From: Ciona intestinalis
Taxonomy: Eukaryota; Chordata; Ascidiacea; Phlebobranchia; Cionidae
Direction: 5' to 3'
Assembly: GCF_000224145.3 (NCBI RefSeq)
Contig: NW_004190356.2
Coordinates: 587,984-651,983 of the forward strand
Length of the DNA stretch: 64,000 nt
The notes below the pieces were generated by a model. The model saw nothing but the letters and a program-made list of their open reading frames with translations. It made no database searches and was not told where the DNA came from. The position numbers were made by a program, and so were the translations under genes. This document shows, one piece after another, positions 1 through 21,486 of the stretch. Each line of letters opens with the position of its first letter. The first letter of the stretch is position 1.

Positions 1-1213
1 GAATGTGACATGATGTGTGTGTACCCCAGTTTTACATATTAAAACTATTTTTACCTTGTTGTTAGCTGTATATACAAACGATAAGACCCAAATTATGCAG
101 TATTCAAAAAAAAATATTCGAAGCATTACACTTCATGCTATTCATATAACATATTAAAAATGCCACACCAGAAAAAATTTAACAAATTGACATCTATGTC
201 AATCTTACATCACCTTTAGGAAATACATAGTCACAGGTACTAAGAAAAAAATATCAAAGTGATACCATTTGTGACAAAAACTCTTCGTATTGATAAATTT
301 ACTTACTAATGAAAATTAACAAAGTTTTAAACTGTCCAATCTTACCCCGGCTTTATGCAAAATGCTAAAATAGCATTTTGGTGTCTGCATCACCTAATAA
401 CTTTTCATGTATTCAAATATATTTTTGTTTGTCATTAAATAAAGGTATAATAGCGAGTGCACTAATTTTCTAAATATCAGGAGTATGCCTAGCAAACCTG
501 TGCGATAACTTGCGTCATTGTATAGGTCTACATGTGGCACTTAATTTAGATTTCTTACTGTTGAGTGTAAAGTAATTTGACCATTAAACAAGGCAACAAG
601 ACAAAATAAACAACCTAAATATGTTCCAGAAGTGGCCGTATTTTATATTTAAAATGTTTTTTTTAGCCAAGCAGCTTGTTATTTTGTTTGTTACAAAATA
701 GTAGGGATTTTCACATGGATTCGTTGCATTATAATGGCAATCTTGACCTGGCATTTTTTACAACATAATAACAACACGTTCATTAACCTACAGGTGCTTG
801 AAAACAAGTTGGCTATTTGCCCATTCCTGTATTTTATCAAGTAAATTATTCATACATTCGCCAAAAATACTTCTGACTTGCACGCACGCAATGTTATGCT
901 CTCTCCCTATTTGGTTTGAGACCGCCAGACGATGTAATTGTTGGAAACTCGGTATGCCGCATACCTTGAAATATTAGCATGTATGGTAGTACAAAATCGC
1001 ATGCATGTATGATGATACAAAATCACACATGTACAAAATCAAGGAATCACAAAAATTGTCATGTTTTTTAAATAAGGAGCCATATGTGCTTATGTGTCCC
1101 ATCCTACTCCACCGTACTATGCATTTTAAATCACTCAATAATTAACCGCGTTAGTGTCCCACCATATCCAATTGTCCACACTAATGTTTTCTGTCTCCAA
1201 TGGCAACTAAAAC
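1..1213. other. Stretch downstream of the protease gene, no confident exon
   Basis: The mosaic protease should end here or beyond the window edge, because its last readable exon stops in mid-codon at 1214. AT-rich sequence with no clear coding exon. A MITE-like terminal sequence (gtgtcccatcctactccaccgtacta) lies at about 1078-1118. A minus-strand reading near 520-410 could be a short last exon after an AG, but it has no recognisable domain. Confidence 0.4.
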
Positions 1214-10129
<8,916 letters not shown>

Positions 10130-10237
10130 CGTAATACAACTTTCAAGTCACTGCATACGGAACCAGCGACCTAAAAATGACTTTCTTATCTTTATTTTAC
10201 GAACGCATTATTTCTGAACACGTATTTGTTTATGCGA

Positions 10238-10255
10238 CGTCATCGAATGATGACG
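10238..10255. promoter_or_regulatory. Perfect inverted repeat CGTCATC-GAAT-GATGACG upstream of the mosaic protease
   Basis: Seven-base arms around a 4-base spacer, about 110 bp upstream of the start codon at 10129. Each arm holds a CGTCA half-site of the kind bound by CREB/ATF bZIP factors. That this is a working promoter element is inference from position and symmetry. Confidence 0.35.
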
Positions 10256-10714
10256 ATTCAAGGTCGTAAGCGATGTGCGGAAAAAGGTTTTGATTGATGA
10301 AAGCTACGCAGGCGAAACGGAATATTAAAGAACCATTAAGCAAAAGTTGGATAAACTGATGGTGCATCATTAAGAAAATGTTTCTCACCTATAAATTCGT
10401 AAGCTTACAATCTCAAGAGTCTATGCATTTGGCAGGGACCATGTAGGCCTATATAGGGTAAATCTATTCCCTACGGTAAACTGAATGTTTAAAAGCCCGC
10501 TAAGATGTGTATACAGCACTGTACATGTTAAAAAGTTTAAGCGGCACCATTTGTTGAAAATATGGAATGAGTGGATGTCCCACGGTTAATAATTTATCTG
10601 ATAACTAAATATATATAACGTAATGTCGTGGGTTTAACACTGATATTTGACTAACACCCGCTCGTCTGTTCACATCAAAGGTGTACTCTCTGTTAAAATA
10701 GTTTTGATTGTGCT

Positions 10715-11148
10715 CTTACGTGTGTTCTTTTGGGTTCCCTTATTATTATTTGTCGCCATTTTCCCTTGAATTCCTTGTTACTATTTTATTTCCGCATCAC
10801 TTTTCTTCACTTAATTGTTAAATGTTTCCGCGTGTTTGTTGGCACTAGCTTGATTGCTGCGTGTCACGTGCTGCGCGCTTTTCCTCCTGTAATATGTTGT
10901 TTCACTCTGTACTAACTATTACAATCAGTTAAAGCGATATTTGCACCGAGCTGTTTTTTTTTGCAAAAATTGTTGAGTAACGGCCAAATGTATATTTTAA
11001 TGCAACTCGCTTTTAGACTGCTTTTTATTAAATTACATGTTTTTATAGTTAAGTCGTATTTAGTGCAGCTCATAGCAGACTACAGCAGTATAATGCCCGC
11101 GGTTGTCCCTTAAAACAGTGTCTCGGTCCAAACCACTGTTATAATATT
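10715..11148 (+). repeat. Unclassified dispersed repeat A, copy 1
   Basis: Collinear with the minus strand of 59720-60165. About 430-450 bp, no coding capacity and no clear inverted ends. It could be a non-autonomous transposon or a terminal repeat of a larger element; the family is unknown. Confidence 0.7.
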
Positions 11149-12065
11149 AATATCGTACAATGCGCATATAGTCAAAGGCAGACTAAACGCAAAAATATTA
11201 AATCTTGCATTTCTAAATGTACGTAAACGCACGGCGGTTTTAAACACGCGTCTGTAGTTTGTATAACGTTCTATTGCTGGTTTATGTTTTAAATTTTCTA
11301 AACATTGTTTGTTTGGGTGTGTCAGTAAAGCCGCGTATAGTGACGTCACAATCGTAACGTGAACAGGGCGTTGTTAGTTAGTCCTGCACCAAAACTTTTT
11401 TGTAAAATATGGTTTAACAAAATTATTTCTGTAAAATTTGTTTTAACAAATTGATTATGTAAAATATAGTTTAACTTTCTTTGTGTGGTGTTTATATTAT
11501 TAAAATCTCTACTACCGATATACAGTATGCAGTTATATAATTGAACATACCGATGAGTTAATAGCTTAAGTACACCGTGATTTATCGGCGTTAAAAAAAA
11601 ACAAACAAACAACAAAACTTCGGGTTGTAAAATGATAAATTATTTTAATCTGTTTTAAAGCGTTATGGCCAAGTAAGCTATATATGACACAATCACAGCC
11701 GTTGTTTTTCAAAATATAAACAAAGAGAATTTAGAACCAAGACTGTTAGTTGGTACGCTTCGAGAGAGTGACCTATTATTGCATGATGAGCTTGCTTACT
11801 GTCGGTGGTAATTATAAAGAAGTATACGTGCCTTTCTCGTCGCCTTCTTTCTTTAAATGGGTGTTGCAAAGTTTAATGATCAGGATTATAGTCACAGTGT
11901 GTTCGAGAGACAGGCGTTTCCCCAAAAGGTTACACGTTTCCCATCCGGTGTATTAGGTGTCTGGTGAAAAAGCTTGACTCTTGCAGTATCATCAGTAACT
12001 TTTATCAATGACGTTATTAGTACAACTTTTTAGATTTTGTAACATTCCAGCGATTGGAATTAGCG

Positions 12066-15000
12066 ATGAATGAAATTCCCCACACAAGAGTTATATTAGT
12101 CAGCGTAGTTTGTTTATTAGTAATTGCAACTTTAATTTATGACAACACCAGCAATGGAAAACTAGTAAATATCCAGAAGATGTCCAAACTCTCCCCGTTA
12201 TACCAAACAGATGTGAATAAATCTGATAAAAAGAGGAAATGTGAAGTAAGTTGGCAATTGTTATACCACGCATATGTATTGTATTGACCCCTGTGTAAAT
12301 TGGTAATGTAATAACACATTCGGTTTTGTAAATGACCTAAGTTTACAGGACAGATGCTGCAATGCAAAACGACATTTCGTATTCATAAAAACTCATAAAA
12401 CTGCAAGCTCAACTATCAAGCATATGTTGGATAGATATATTGCAAGGAATAATATAACTACGGTAAGTAGATGGTTTTCTTTACATCACTTGCAATGAAT
12501 TAACGTTACACCTCCTGTAAGTAATCTTCGAATTCATTGGATAAAATTTGGCCATTCTCGATAAAGGCTACTTATGAAACATTAGTTTGTCTTGTAAATC
12601 ATGGATTTGATTATATAGTAAAGTATCTTATAGGACGTGGGTTCGGTTAGTTCTCTTTCTTAAATCTTTTTCACGGGTGTTTACACATTTAGTGATAGAC
12701 GAAAGAAATATTATTGGACAGTGTTCTCAGGTCAAACAAAGCACACGACAAAGCCGGTTACTGTTGTTAAGTATTAAAATTTGATGTTGAACGAATACAA
12801 CGTTGTTTTAAGGTTAAAGATTTGTACGATCGAATGTTGTAGTTTTTAATATATAGTAGGTTGGGGTAATTTGGGACATCTTTTCATTGTAGTTCCTCGT
12901 CATCCCGCTTGATAAATATAGAAATTTGTTTACAACAGAATCAGGATAGTTGGACATTTTGTGCTAAAGCTGTCCCATCTCACCCCACAAAACTATATTT
13001 TTTGAGCATTTACTTTCTCCTTATGACGTCGCACTTTAAAAGCGCGTAGGACCGCAAACACGTTTGCTTTCATTGCTGTGTTATGTGGAGTATTAATAAT
13101 TTTTCTTGGTTAATTAATTAACTTTTTAATCTATATTTGGTTAAGCGGTTTTATCAACCATAGGCTTGCAGTCATGTATACTGAAACATGAATATGTTTG
13201 AATAAATATAGGGTACTATAATAAAAAATCCGACGTGACGTTACAAAGTAGGTAATTCGTTTTATAAAATAATTTATATTTTTTTTATAAAATATATACT
13301 TTTTATTTTAATTTTTAGAAGGAACCAATACTTGCGTACCAGATTGTGTTGCCTTTTTAAAACTAATCATCAACAAAAACGACCAAAATTAAAACATATA
13401 CTAAAGTCTAATATTTTACAAATTTGTTATATATTCACAAAAAAAGCATTCATTATACCATATCCAAAATAAGATTTTCTTTAGCATTTTAAAAACTAAA
13501 AACCGCTCAAAGTTGATTCACAAATTTTATAATGAAAAATCCCATGCATTGCTGCATGACCGATTTTTTTTACTCTATCGGTTGGATTTGTGGTTTTAAA
13601 AGGATTTTTTTTAGAAGATGTTTCGTTTTTTAGAACGTTGGTGGTACCTTTAGATCACATTTAATCATTTTCATCCAAATATAAGTTTTGTTTTTTTTAT
13701 TGTTTTGCCCCTCTAAGTGTATAAATTCGGTGTTAAACGAATATAACATTTTTCCATGTCTGTGATAACACACAATAGTATTATGACATTTTTATTTAAA
13801 AAACATCGCCGAAATTATATGGTTTGCGACTTTGAATCATCAATCCAGCATCATTTGTTTCATAAAACTGGTTTAAACTTCTGTTGGAAAAACTGATATA
13901 GTAGGGTGGGGGAAGACGGGACAGCTTTAGCACGTGATATCCAAATATCCTGATCGTGTTTTAAACAATTAACAACGGTCTATGGGAGTCGTTGGAATAC
14001 GGTTTTATAATTCTTTGAATGTTCCTTGTTTATTACCAAATGGGACGAGAAAATAGAATGAAAAGGTGTCCCATCTTCCCCCACTCTACTATATATATAT
14101 ATACATAAGAAAAAAAGAGATTTGTCATATATTTTTATTTTTTAAATATTATGTAATGTGTACCTTAGGTGTCCCATTTTACCCTATACTATATAACAGT
14201 AGCGTGGTCAGTTTTTGCTTTATGACGTTTTGGTTTAGGTTTTACTTTCTATTTAAAACAGGCAAAACCGTGGCCAGAGCCTTTCGTCGGAGGTTATCCC
14301 GGACATATTAATTTTAAATTGGTGAAGAAGTCAGATAATGAACCACATAAACATATTGAAGCGATCAACGACCATCTTCGATTTGATGCACAAGTTCTTA
14401 GACAGAATATGCCAAGTGACACTGTGTAACTTATTTTCTATTTTGGTGACTGGAATGAATGCAACTTAAATATTTTTACCGAGACGACGCCCGTCGTTAA
14501 AAAGGGGTTTCGTATATTGTATATACCTCGTGCCCCCTTATGAGTAGCCTATAACCATGCAACGTAGTAGTACCACGGGTAAGATGAAACACCTTTAGCA
14601 GATAATATCCAAATATTCTACAAAATTGGACGAGAAAATATAGAATGAAAAAATCTTTCTCACCCTGCTATGTATAACAAGTTATGTAACAGATAAAAAC
14701 ATATTTTTTGTTTTCTATTAGCCATACCAAAGTTTCTAAAATATTTTCTGACATTTAACTTATTTATTTTAATAGCTATTTCACGATACTTCGGGAACCA
14801 TGGGCTCAATTTCAGTCGTCATTTCACTATTACAATAAGTGGGCGGGCGAGCGATTAAAACCAAACTGTTTGAACTTACCAAATACACTAGTCAAGAACG
14901 GGTCTGTTATGACGTCCACTCAATTTTTACACCGGTGTGTAAAAGTGTTGGATCGAAGGGTTCCTTGGTATTTCAGGTAGGAGCATGACTTGGTTATCTC

Positions 15001-17971
15001 GGTAGGTTATGCTGTAAGTGTCCCGGTGCGGTGTTATTTACCCGGGTTCCTGTTCACCCCACGGTAAATAATGAAGAGGAGTGATCGCAACGTGCTGTTG
15101 GTGCATACTGCTAATTGAGCTAAGATCCTCATGCCGATGACGAAAACTAATCAATGATCAACGTTAATTATGCTTTCTGTGTACCACCCTAAATTTATTT
15201 ACGTGTTTTCTATCTCTAAAGTATACAATTGGTATTTCGAATTAAACTTGTATAATTTAAGTGAAATTTGGCATTTCAATAGAAATGGTGATCGATATTG
15301 AACTCGCGTGTCCGCGCAAAATTTATGAGTTTTAGTATTACCTATAATATGGTTGTGTTTACGGTATAAGCGCAGTGCTACTCAAACCTTGGGTTCGTTA
15401 AAACATTAAAAAACCCTATGGTTCAGTTCAGGGTTAAAAAATCTTATTTTGTTCTAGAGCAAAGAATTATCAAGCCCATGATCTCGGTGTTGATCCATGG
15501 TTAACTGACCAACAACTGATCAAAGAACGAATTCAGCAGTTGGAGAGCAGCCTCGATTTAGTTATGATAACTGAATATTTTGATGTCTCGGTTATTTTGC
15601 TCAAGGTAAAGGAATATAATAATAAAAGTGTATTAATAGCAAGGTGGGGTAAGATGTAACATTTAAGCACATATTGCACCATATTTTAAACGACATAATA
15701 TATATGAAACTTTGTTGGTGATTTCATGAATTTGTAGTATCATATTTTTATTAATTGACACAAATGGTTTTAGTGATTGGGACAGGTGGGGTAAAACGGG
15801 ACAGCTTAAAATCCTGGTTAATTTGAACAACTAAATAAATTAGCCATTAAAAATAAATATTTTATTTAGTAAACAGACACACGTAGGACGCACGTAATAG
15901 AAAATAATTACGTATGCTCTGAAAATCCAGTTAAAAATTTCTTTGTCTTGCTCTACTGCTATAATTTGCTACCTACAATATGTTATTGGGCACGGTTATT
16001 GAGCACGCAAGTGGTTATGAAGATCCTTTTGCGTCAGTGTTATTGTTTTTTTTTGTGCGATTTTTTCATACTTTTCTTAATTCTTAACTTTAGCATTTAT
16101 GCTATTGTAGTAGGGAGAGGAAAGATGGGTCACTTTGTCAGACAATACTTTTTTTACGGACCCCATTTAATGATAATCAGGTAAATAATGTTACAGAATT
16201 ATTCGACAGTATCATCACGACTCTATAGAACACAGGTCGAAGCTTATTTCTGTTTTTAAATATTAAAAATTATGCAAAATAGAAACAGAGCTAGAATAAA
16301 TGTTTGGAAATGTAAAAATTCGAAAAAGCAAAGTGCCAATTTTGAATGCTTGCTAAATTAAGTCGATAAAATTTTGTATTTTGCAAGTGTGAACGATTAA
16401 ACTAGTTTAACCTTAAGTATGTATGTACAGTTTAATTTTACCTAATAAAACTAGTTTTAGTTTTGTGAAAAAAAAGAGATACATGAGGAAAATAGGCAGG
16501 GGTCAGTATGTTTTTAATTTGAAGTAAAAACAACAAAAAATATTGTTTATATATATAAAGTTTAAATGACAAAGAAACTACCACAGCCGGTTAAATTTGG
16601 TAGATTAACTACAACTTGCAGAATACTGCTAATATAAATATAGTTTAATTTAGTGTCCTATCTTCCTCCACATTGTAGTTTTGTATCTTTCATTGCCAAA
16701 CTTTAAAAGGTTTGCTTTTAATTTAATAATTTATACCTCACTAATTCGTAGTATTACCCAAAAACCGCCATCTATTTTGATTTTGGGAGTGTTTCGCAGT
16801 ATATGCTTGTGTCCCATCTTCTCCCACTGTACTAAATTTCTTGATTGAATGCAAATCATGTTATATATTTATAAATCTTAGAAATTTTCAGATTTAAAAC
16901 AGTACAATTAGTGGTAAACTTAACTGCTAATTATAAAACGTGTAACTTTAACATTAATTATTTGATAGTATTTACTATTCAATAGATTAATTCTAACTAA
17001 GCAGTCTTATAAACCATAGTCATAGGGTATAATAGCCAAATTAACACATGTTAGTGAGTTAAGTAGGCCCTGTATCAAACTTTTACTTCTGGTTTGATTT
17101 TAATCGGGCTTAGTCGAAGTGGTGAAAGAAAAGTTTACTAAATCTTGCTAATTTAATATGTGCTCACTCATTAGAGCTCTGCTGTCTTCTTTATTAAACC
17201 ATTGATCTTGTATGAACAGTAAGTATTGTTAGAACAAGACTACATTATAAAGTATCTATTGGGTAAATATTTAGCAAGAAAAACTGTGTTAGTAGAACTG
17301 ATTGCTGCTTAATAAGACAAAGCACCTTCCTAAGTATCATTTGTATCCATAGTAGTTTTAAATGTGCAAACCCTAGGGTATTATGGGTGGTGTAGAGCTA
17401 TAACAGCTGCATTTTAATTGCTTACAAAATACATCATGCAGGATCTTTTATGTCTATCATGGAACAACGTGGTGTACAAAATTAAGAAGCACTTTACGTA
17501 TAAAACAGAGGAGTTGAGCAACAAAAATAGAAACATATTTGAGCAATGGAATGCTTTGGTAAAAAAAACAGATTTGTGTTTATTTATGTAAATATAATAT
17601 TGTAGTGCTGGGTGTGGCTGTTGGTCGATAAAAAATGTAAAAAGTTTGTGAAAAATATAAAAGGACATATTTTGCAGGACCATGCACTCTATCAGCATTT
17701 TAACAAAACTTTGTGGCGAAAAGTAAGAGAGTACGGAGAAGAACGGATGGAAAAGGACCGACAAAAATTGAATTATCTTCTAAACAAGACAGTTCAAAAA
17801 ACAGCAAAACAACATCCCAAACAACATCAACATATCATATCAAACACATCGATCATAAACATTAAGGAAATAGCCAAAACCATGTTTAGATACTCCATAC
17901 CTGAAACTACAGCTGTTAAGATTGCCAGTTATATGGGTGCTAATTCTGGTGGTTGCATGAGCACTACATGA
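12066..17971 (+). CDS. GAL3ST: Galactose-3-O-sulfotransferase (GAL3ST family), 7 exons
   Basis: Golgi type II enzyme moving sulfate from PAPS to the 3-OH of galactose on glycolipids or glycans. Exons: 12066-12245, 12349-12462, 14262-14425, 14776-14976, 15458-15605, 17442-17558, 17678-17971; together 405 residues, near the family range. The start ATG is followed by a short cytoplasmic tail and one membrane anchor (~9-25). Residues 74-82 KTHKTASST form the 5'-phosphosulfate loop typical of GAL3ST proteins. FTILREPWAQFQSSFHYY in exon 4 matches the 3'-phosphate/dimer region of the family, and DLVMITEYFDVSVILLK in exon 5 is also family-typical. Introns 2 and 5 are long and full of MITE copies. Poly(A) signal at 18020. 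Which vertebrate paralogue (GAL3ST1-4) is closest cannot be settled by eye. Confidence 0.9.
12853..12996. mobile_element. Short MITE (TAGTAGGG family) in GAL3ST intron 2
   Basis: tagtaggttggggtaatttggg at the left, tgtcccatctcaccccacaa at the right. The interior is shortened. Long-family fragments flank it (about 12690-12840 and 13730-13885). Confidence 0.75.
13497..13695 (+). repeat. Dispersed repeat C, copy 1
   Basis: Shares cccatgcattg, the tgcatgaccga / aagcggccga block and ggtgg(t/c)a..cttt.gaccaca with 29268-29408 and 48410-48575. About 150-200 bp, unclassified. Confidence 0.5.
13899..14092. mobile_element. Short MITE (TAGTAGGG family), near-complete reference copy
   Basis: Left end tagtagggtgggggaagacgg, right end tgtcccatcttcccccactctacta, forming inverted ends with likely TA target duplication; about 194 bp. 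It lies in GAL3ST intron 2. A Ciona MITE (Cimi-1) has been described; whether this is the same is not known to me. Confidence 0.85.
14572..14673. mobile_element. Short MITE remnant
   Basis: gggtaagatgaaacacctttagc ... gacgagaaaatatagaatg ... tcaccctgcta, internally deleted. A SINE scrap (tatacctcgtgcccccttat, about 14516-14565) lies just before it. Confidence 0.6.
16108..16835. mobile_element. Long TAGTAGGG-type non-autonomous element in GAL3ST intron 5
   Basis: Left end tagtagggagaggaaagatgg, right end tgtcccatcttctcccactgta. About 730 bp, no coding capacity apart from chance ORFs. Confidence 0.65.
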
Positions 17972-18019
17972 TGGTTGGTTGGTATTTAAATTGTTGACTT
18001 TTTTTACACCATAAACTTA

Positions 18020-18025
18020 AATAAA
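18020..18025 (+). terminator. AATAAA poly(A) signal of GAL3ST
   Basis: Hexamer 49 bases after the GAL3ST stop. The facing PMF1 gene ends at 18173, so the two genes converge with only about 200 bp between stop codons. Confidence 0.6.
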
Positions 18026-18172
18026 AGTTATAAAAAACAAAAACCTAATGGCCACATTTGAACAATTAGTGCTGATCGACAATTACCACTTCCACAAATG
18101 TAGTTTCATTGAACGCGTTCCACACGGCCATCCACCGCACTAATCTAAGACAAAGTTCTAACCTCTTTCGGT

Positions 18173-20139
18173 TTAATTTTGATCCCAAGTCATCACTGTT
18201 GCTTCAGCATTACTTAAGTTTTGTTTTTCACCAATACACGAGTCAACCACCTGTCATAAAAAGTCATGAATAAATATGGGTGAAATTTATTCAATCTCCC
18301 ATGACAGGAAAATTACTTGTTATAACATAGATATAAGGATGTCACTCTGGTGACTATTCTTAGGGGCGTAACCAGTAACCTTATTTACTGATCAAGAGTG
18401 TAGCGGTAGCCAGACCAACCAAAAAGTTGCTGACCAATCGCCTACGGTTCTTAATCTACTCTTGAAGTAATAAAGTCAATTTTATCGTTTTTCGTTTTTT
18501 TTAACCACTCATGCTTTGTTACAACATAATGGCAAGTCCAACATTGATTATTTGCATAATAATACTGATTGAATATTTTGCTGTATCAACTGTCAATATT
18601 AACACAATTACACGAATGCCTAAAAACAAACAATTCCAATTTGATTTAGTTTAAATCAAACATCTAATAAACGTATGTTAGTATGTCTAATCACATTTAA
18701 TTATTACAAATTTTACTAAGTAAGTAACATCACCTTTTCAAATTCTTTTTGTCGAGCTGTAACAGCAAGAAGAAGTTTTTGAACTTTGGTTTCTTTTTCT
18801 TTTATTTCAGCATTAAGTTTTATAGCTTCACTTTTTTCTTTCTTTAAAAAATGATTACTCATTTAAATATCTCTATTGGAACATGAAAAAGTCTTTAATT
18901 TTCCTTAATAGCTTGTGTCACTAATTAGCCTACAAGCTATTAAGGTTTACTACAACTAAAAAAAATCAGTTTATATTTGCTGCCATTGTTACATTGTTAA
19001 GGTATGTGTTCTTGCTTGGTCAAAAATACTAAGTGTTGCTTGAAGTTTGAACCCAATGGTCACTGTGTTATCTAAAGAATTAAAATAACAATACTGATTT
19101 ACCAGATACAGTTCAGTCAGTTTGGCCAATTCATGTTGTGTAGCATTTGCAATATGTGCTTCTATGTCTTTATCCGGTACACCTGTTGGTTTCCTAGTAA
19201 ATATAGAAGCAAATTAATTGGTTTATGCTGAAATAAAAGTTCAAGGCGTAAGACACAGACATGAAAAAATTTATATTTAATTTGAACTAAAAACTAAGAA
19301 CAAAAAAAAAAGTTAATTTTCAGTCACTATTGTTTGACGTAATAAAAAGATTTGCATAATAACTAATATTATTTGACATAATAATAAGCAACAGTCTACA
19401 GGCCAGTCAAATTTAATTCAGAATGGAGGCGCGTGCTATAAGTTCTCCGTTTCTCGTTTATACGTTTATGATCCTTAGTCCTTACCAATCAAAATCCTCA
19501 TCAACTTTTGCTTTGTTCAGTTTACATAACAGTAACTGAAGATTGCCTTCTTCAATCCACTGATTTATGCTAAGCAGTTGTTTCGTTTCAAACATTTCCC
19601 ACAATTGATCAGACACAACCTGAACAATCTCTGCATTTTTCTTGTAATATTTTGGAAAGGAGGCGGAAAGCTTTCGACAGCTGAGGAATGTACATCTTAT
19701 TGAATGTAAAATTAAACAAATTAAAAAATCTAGGATTTAACTTGGAATTTAATAAAAAGAAGTAACAAATTAATACTATTAACCAAACAACTTGCATACA
19801 AATTGATGTCTTACGCATAGATTATTGTGTTCTACTTCTACCTGTATATTGTTATGTGGTGTTCTTATCTATTTTTAACCATTTAATTAATTAACCTATA
19901 TCCAAAGACTGTTTTGTGTTTATTTTTTTAACTTTTGCACAAGAGCGATCTAATTGTTTTTTTCGCTTTCAGACCATATTTAGTAAAATGACTGAAAACA
20001 AATTAATTTTAACTGCTTACCTTCCATGTTTATCACAAATACTTTTCACAAACTGTTTGATACATAAGTTTAAATTCTCAAAGCTTTGACAAGTATCTTG
20101 ATGAACATCAACATCAACAGTGCTTGCATCTTGGTTCAT
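18173..20139 (-). CDS. PMF1: PMF1 / Nnf1, kinetochore MIS12-complex subunit
   Basis: Structural protein of the MIS12 complex, which links centromeric chromatin to the outer kinetochore. Exons (minus): 20139-20021, 19680-19486, 19193-19103, 18841-18734, 18250-18173, giving 196 residues against about 205 in human PMF1. Family marks: an N-terminal helix with QFVKSICDKHG, a central WIEEGNLQLLLCKLNKAKVD segment corresponding to the human EEGNLEAVLNALDKIVEEGK region, then WKPTGVPDKDIEAHI matching human WRPSGIPEKDLHSVM. Exon 4 encodes a Lys/Glu-rich coiled coil (EKSEAIKLNAEIKEKETKVQ). All junctions are GT/AG with matching phase. The call rests on remembered human sequence; the order and spacing of conserved blocks make an unrelated coiled-coil protein unlikely. 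Confidence 0.85.
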
Positions 20140-20605
20140 TTTTTGTTTTTTTAGCAGCAGTTAACAAAAAAACTACTAATGTAGCCAAAACTTTTGTAAC
20201 ATATGCCTAAAAGTGGATAGTTGTCTAGTATAAAACTTGTGACGGACATTTAGGTTGTAAACAGGGTTCACTTCATCACTTGAACCTTGCCAATAAAAAT
20301 ACTTTTCCCAAATTACAATCAATTTGCACAACTGATCAATGTATTAAACATAACTACGTCAGAATATAGCTATATGGGCAACTAGTATTACATTTTGTCC
20401 TATGAGATATAATAAATATATAACCTGAAAAGCATGCGACTACAAACAAAATGGTGTTTATAGCTAACACCAACAGTGAATATTCTAATTGACTACTATC
20501 TCATGCTTTTTTAAAAAAAAGTCACATTAAATTACAGTGTCTAGTTGCAACTGTTAATAGATTGTGGGGCGTAAGTATAATACAGAAATGTTTTATTTAA
20601 TAATA

Positions 20606-20641
<36 letters not shown>

Positions 20642-20741
20642 ATCTTTACTGTACAATCTGTACAAACATAAAAGATAAAGGTTAATATAATATAAACACA
20701 TACACCGAAAAAACCTATGTTGTGGACCAAAACTTAAAAAA
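20140..20741. other. PMF1 upstream / CPLANE2 downstream region
   Basis: About 600 bp between two genes on the same strand. It contains an (AT)n run at 20608-20642 and the likely CPLANE2 poly(A) signal. The PMF1 promoter should lie here; no distinct motif was recognised. Confidence 0.5.
20592..20597 (-). terminator. AATAAA poly(A) signal of CPLANE2
   Basis: Reads AATAAA on the minus strand, about 145 bases after the CPLANE2 stop codon. Confidence 0.5.
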
Positions 20742-21486
20742 TTACTGAACTTCTCTCGTCACACTTTCAGCCATCTTTTGATCTCTCTGCAATAACAAGT
20801 CACAAAGTCTGTTCATGAAAGAGGAAATCTCAAAGATATGTTCTTTTCCTTTTAAAGTTGTTTTGTTTCTCATTTTAAAAATTGGAATGTTTCTTAACTG
20901 GGAAAATTTTAACATTTCATTTTCAGAAACATCACTGTGGATAAACTGGTCTTTTTTTGTTGCCACCACAATATGAACAGGTGGTCTTTCATCAGTAGCA
21001 GGTAGCTGGTTTAGTAATTGTGGAATTTCATGAAAACTGCTTCGATCAGTGAGAGAAAAAATAAGCATTATACAATCAACATTAGATACACATGATGGTA
21101 GAATGTGATCAAATTTTTTAACTGCATGGTCTCCTACGTCCCAAAATTGGAGACAAAAGAACACAAGTTTTCCTGTTGAAAGCAATCGAGCGGGCCAATA
21201 TATAATGGTTGTTTCAATTCCACCAGTTTCGTTTACAGTCTTTGGTATACCGCAGCCACTGATATTTGCCACAGTTGCAGTTTTACCACCACCAGACTTA
21301 CCACAGAGAAAAACCTTGTATTTTATAATGTCGATGTCCTTGCTTGGTGGATAGTGAAGGTCGTTCAAGAAGTCCGAAGTGTCTTCTTTCATTCTGATGT
21401 AATAATGAAGCAATGTAATCCTTAGCAGATGGTGTATTTAACCAATTGCTATCGATTGCAACCAAATTGGCAAACTGTTTTTCCAT
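20742..21486 (-). CDS. CPLANE2: CPLANE2 (RSG1), ciliogenesis and planar-polarity small GTPase, with a frame change in this assembly
   Basis: Rab/REM2-like GTPase that works with the CPLANE complex at the ciliary base. Single exon. Residues from the ATG at 21486 read MEKQFANLVAIDSNW, then LLHQNERRHFGLLERP, a block close to human CPLANE2 LRKNRRRVFGLLERP. Downstream come the P-loop GKSGGGKT, ETGGIETTIIYWPARL (human ETTGIQTTVVFWPAKL), the switch II region FWDVGD, and KKD in place of canonical NKxD, as expected for this divergent family. The N-terminal block and the GTPase domain lie in different frames; the change falls at about 21345-21358 and one extra base would explain it. Joined length would be about 247 residues (human 258). 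It could be an assembly error, a polymorphism or a real lesion; an in-frame ATG at 21393 could give a shorter protein. Confidence 0.88.

Larger units (their letters stand above)
10130..12065. other. Divergent intergenic region between the mosaic protease and GAL3ST
   Basis: Both flanking genes read outward, so both promoters should lie here. It contains the palindrome at 10238-10255 and an unclassified repeat at about 10715-11148 that recurs inverted near 59.7-60.2 kb. No coding potential was recognised; the hydrophobic ORF near 10730-10915 lies inside the repeat. Confidence 0.6.

Noticed and set aside
10730-10915. Hydrophobic 61-codon ORF
   Set aside because: Lies in unclassified repeat A; the other copy at 60 kb does not keep the same frame.
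17612-17677. 5' extension of the last GAL3ST exon as an independent ORF
   Set aside because: Intron sequence before the acceptor at 17677; family similarity begins at DHALYQHFN.
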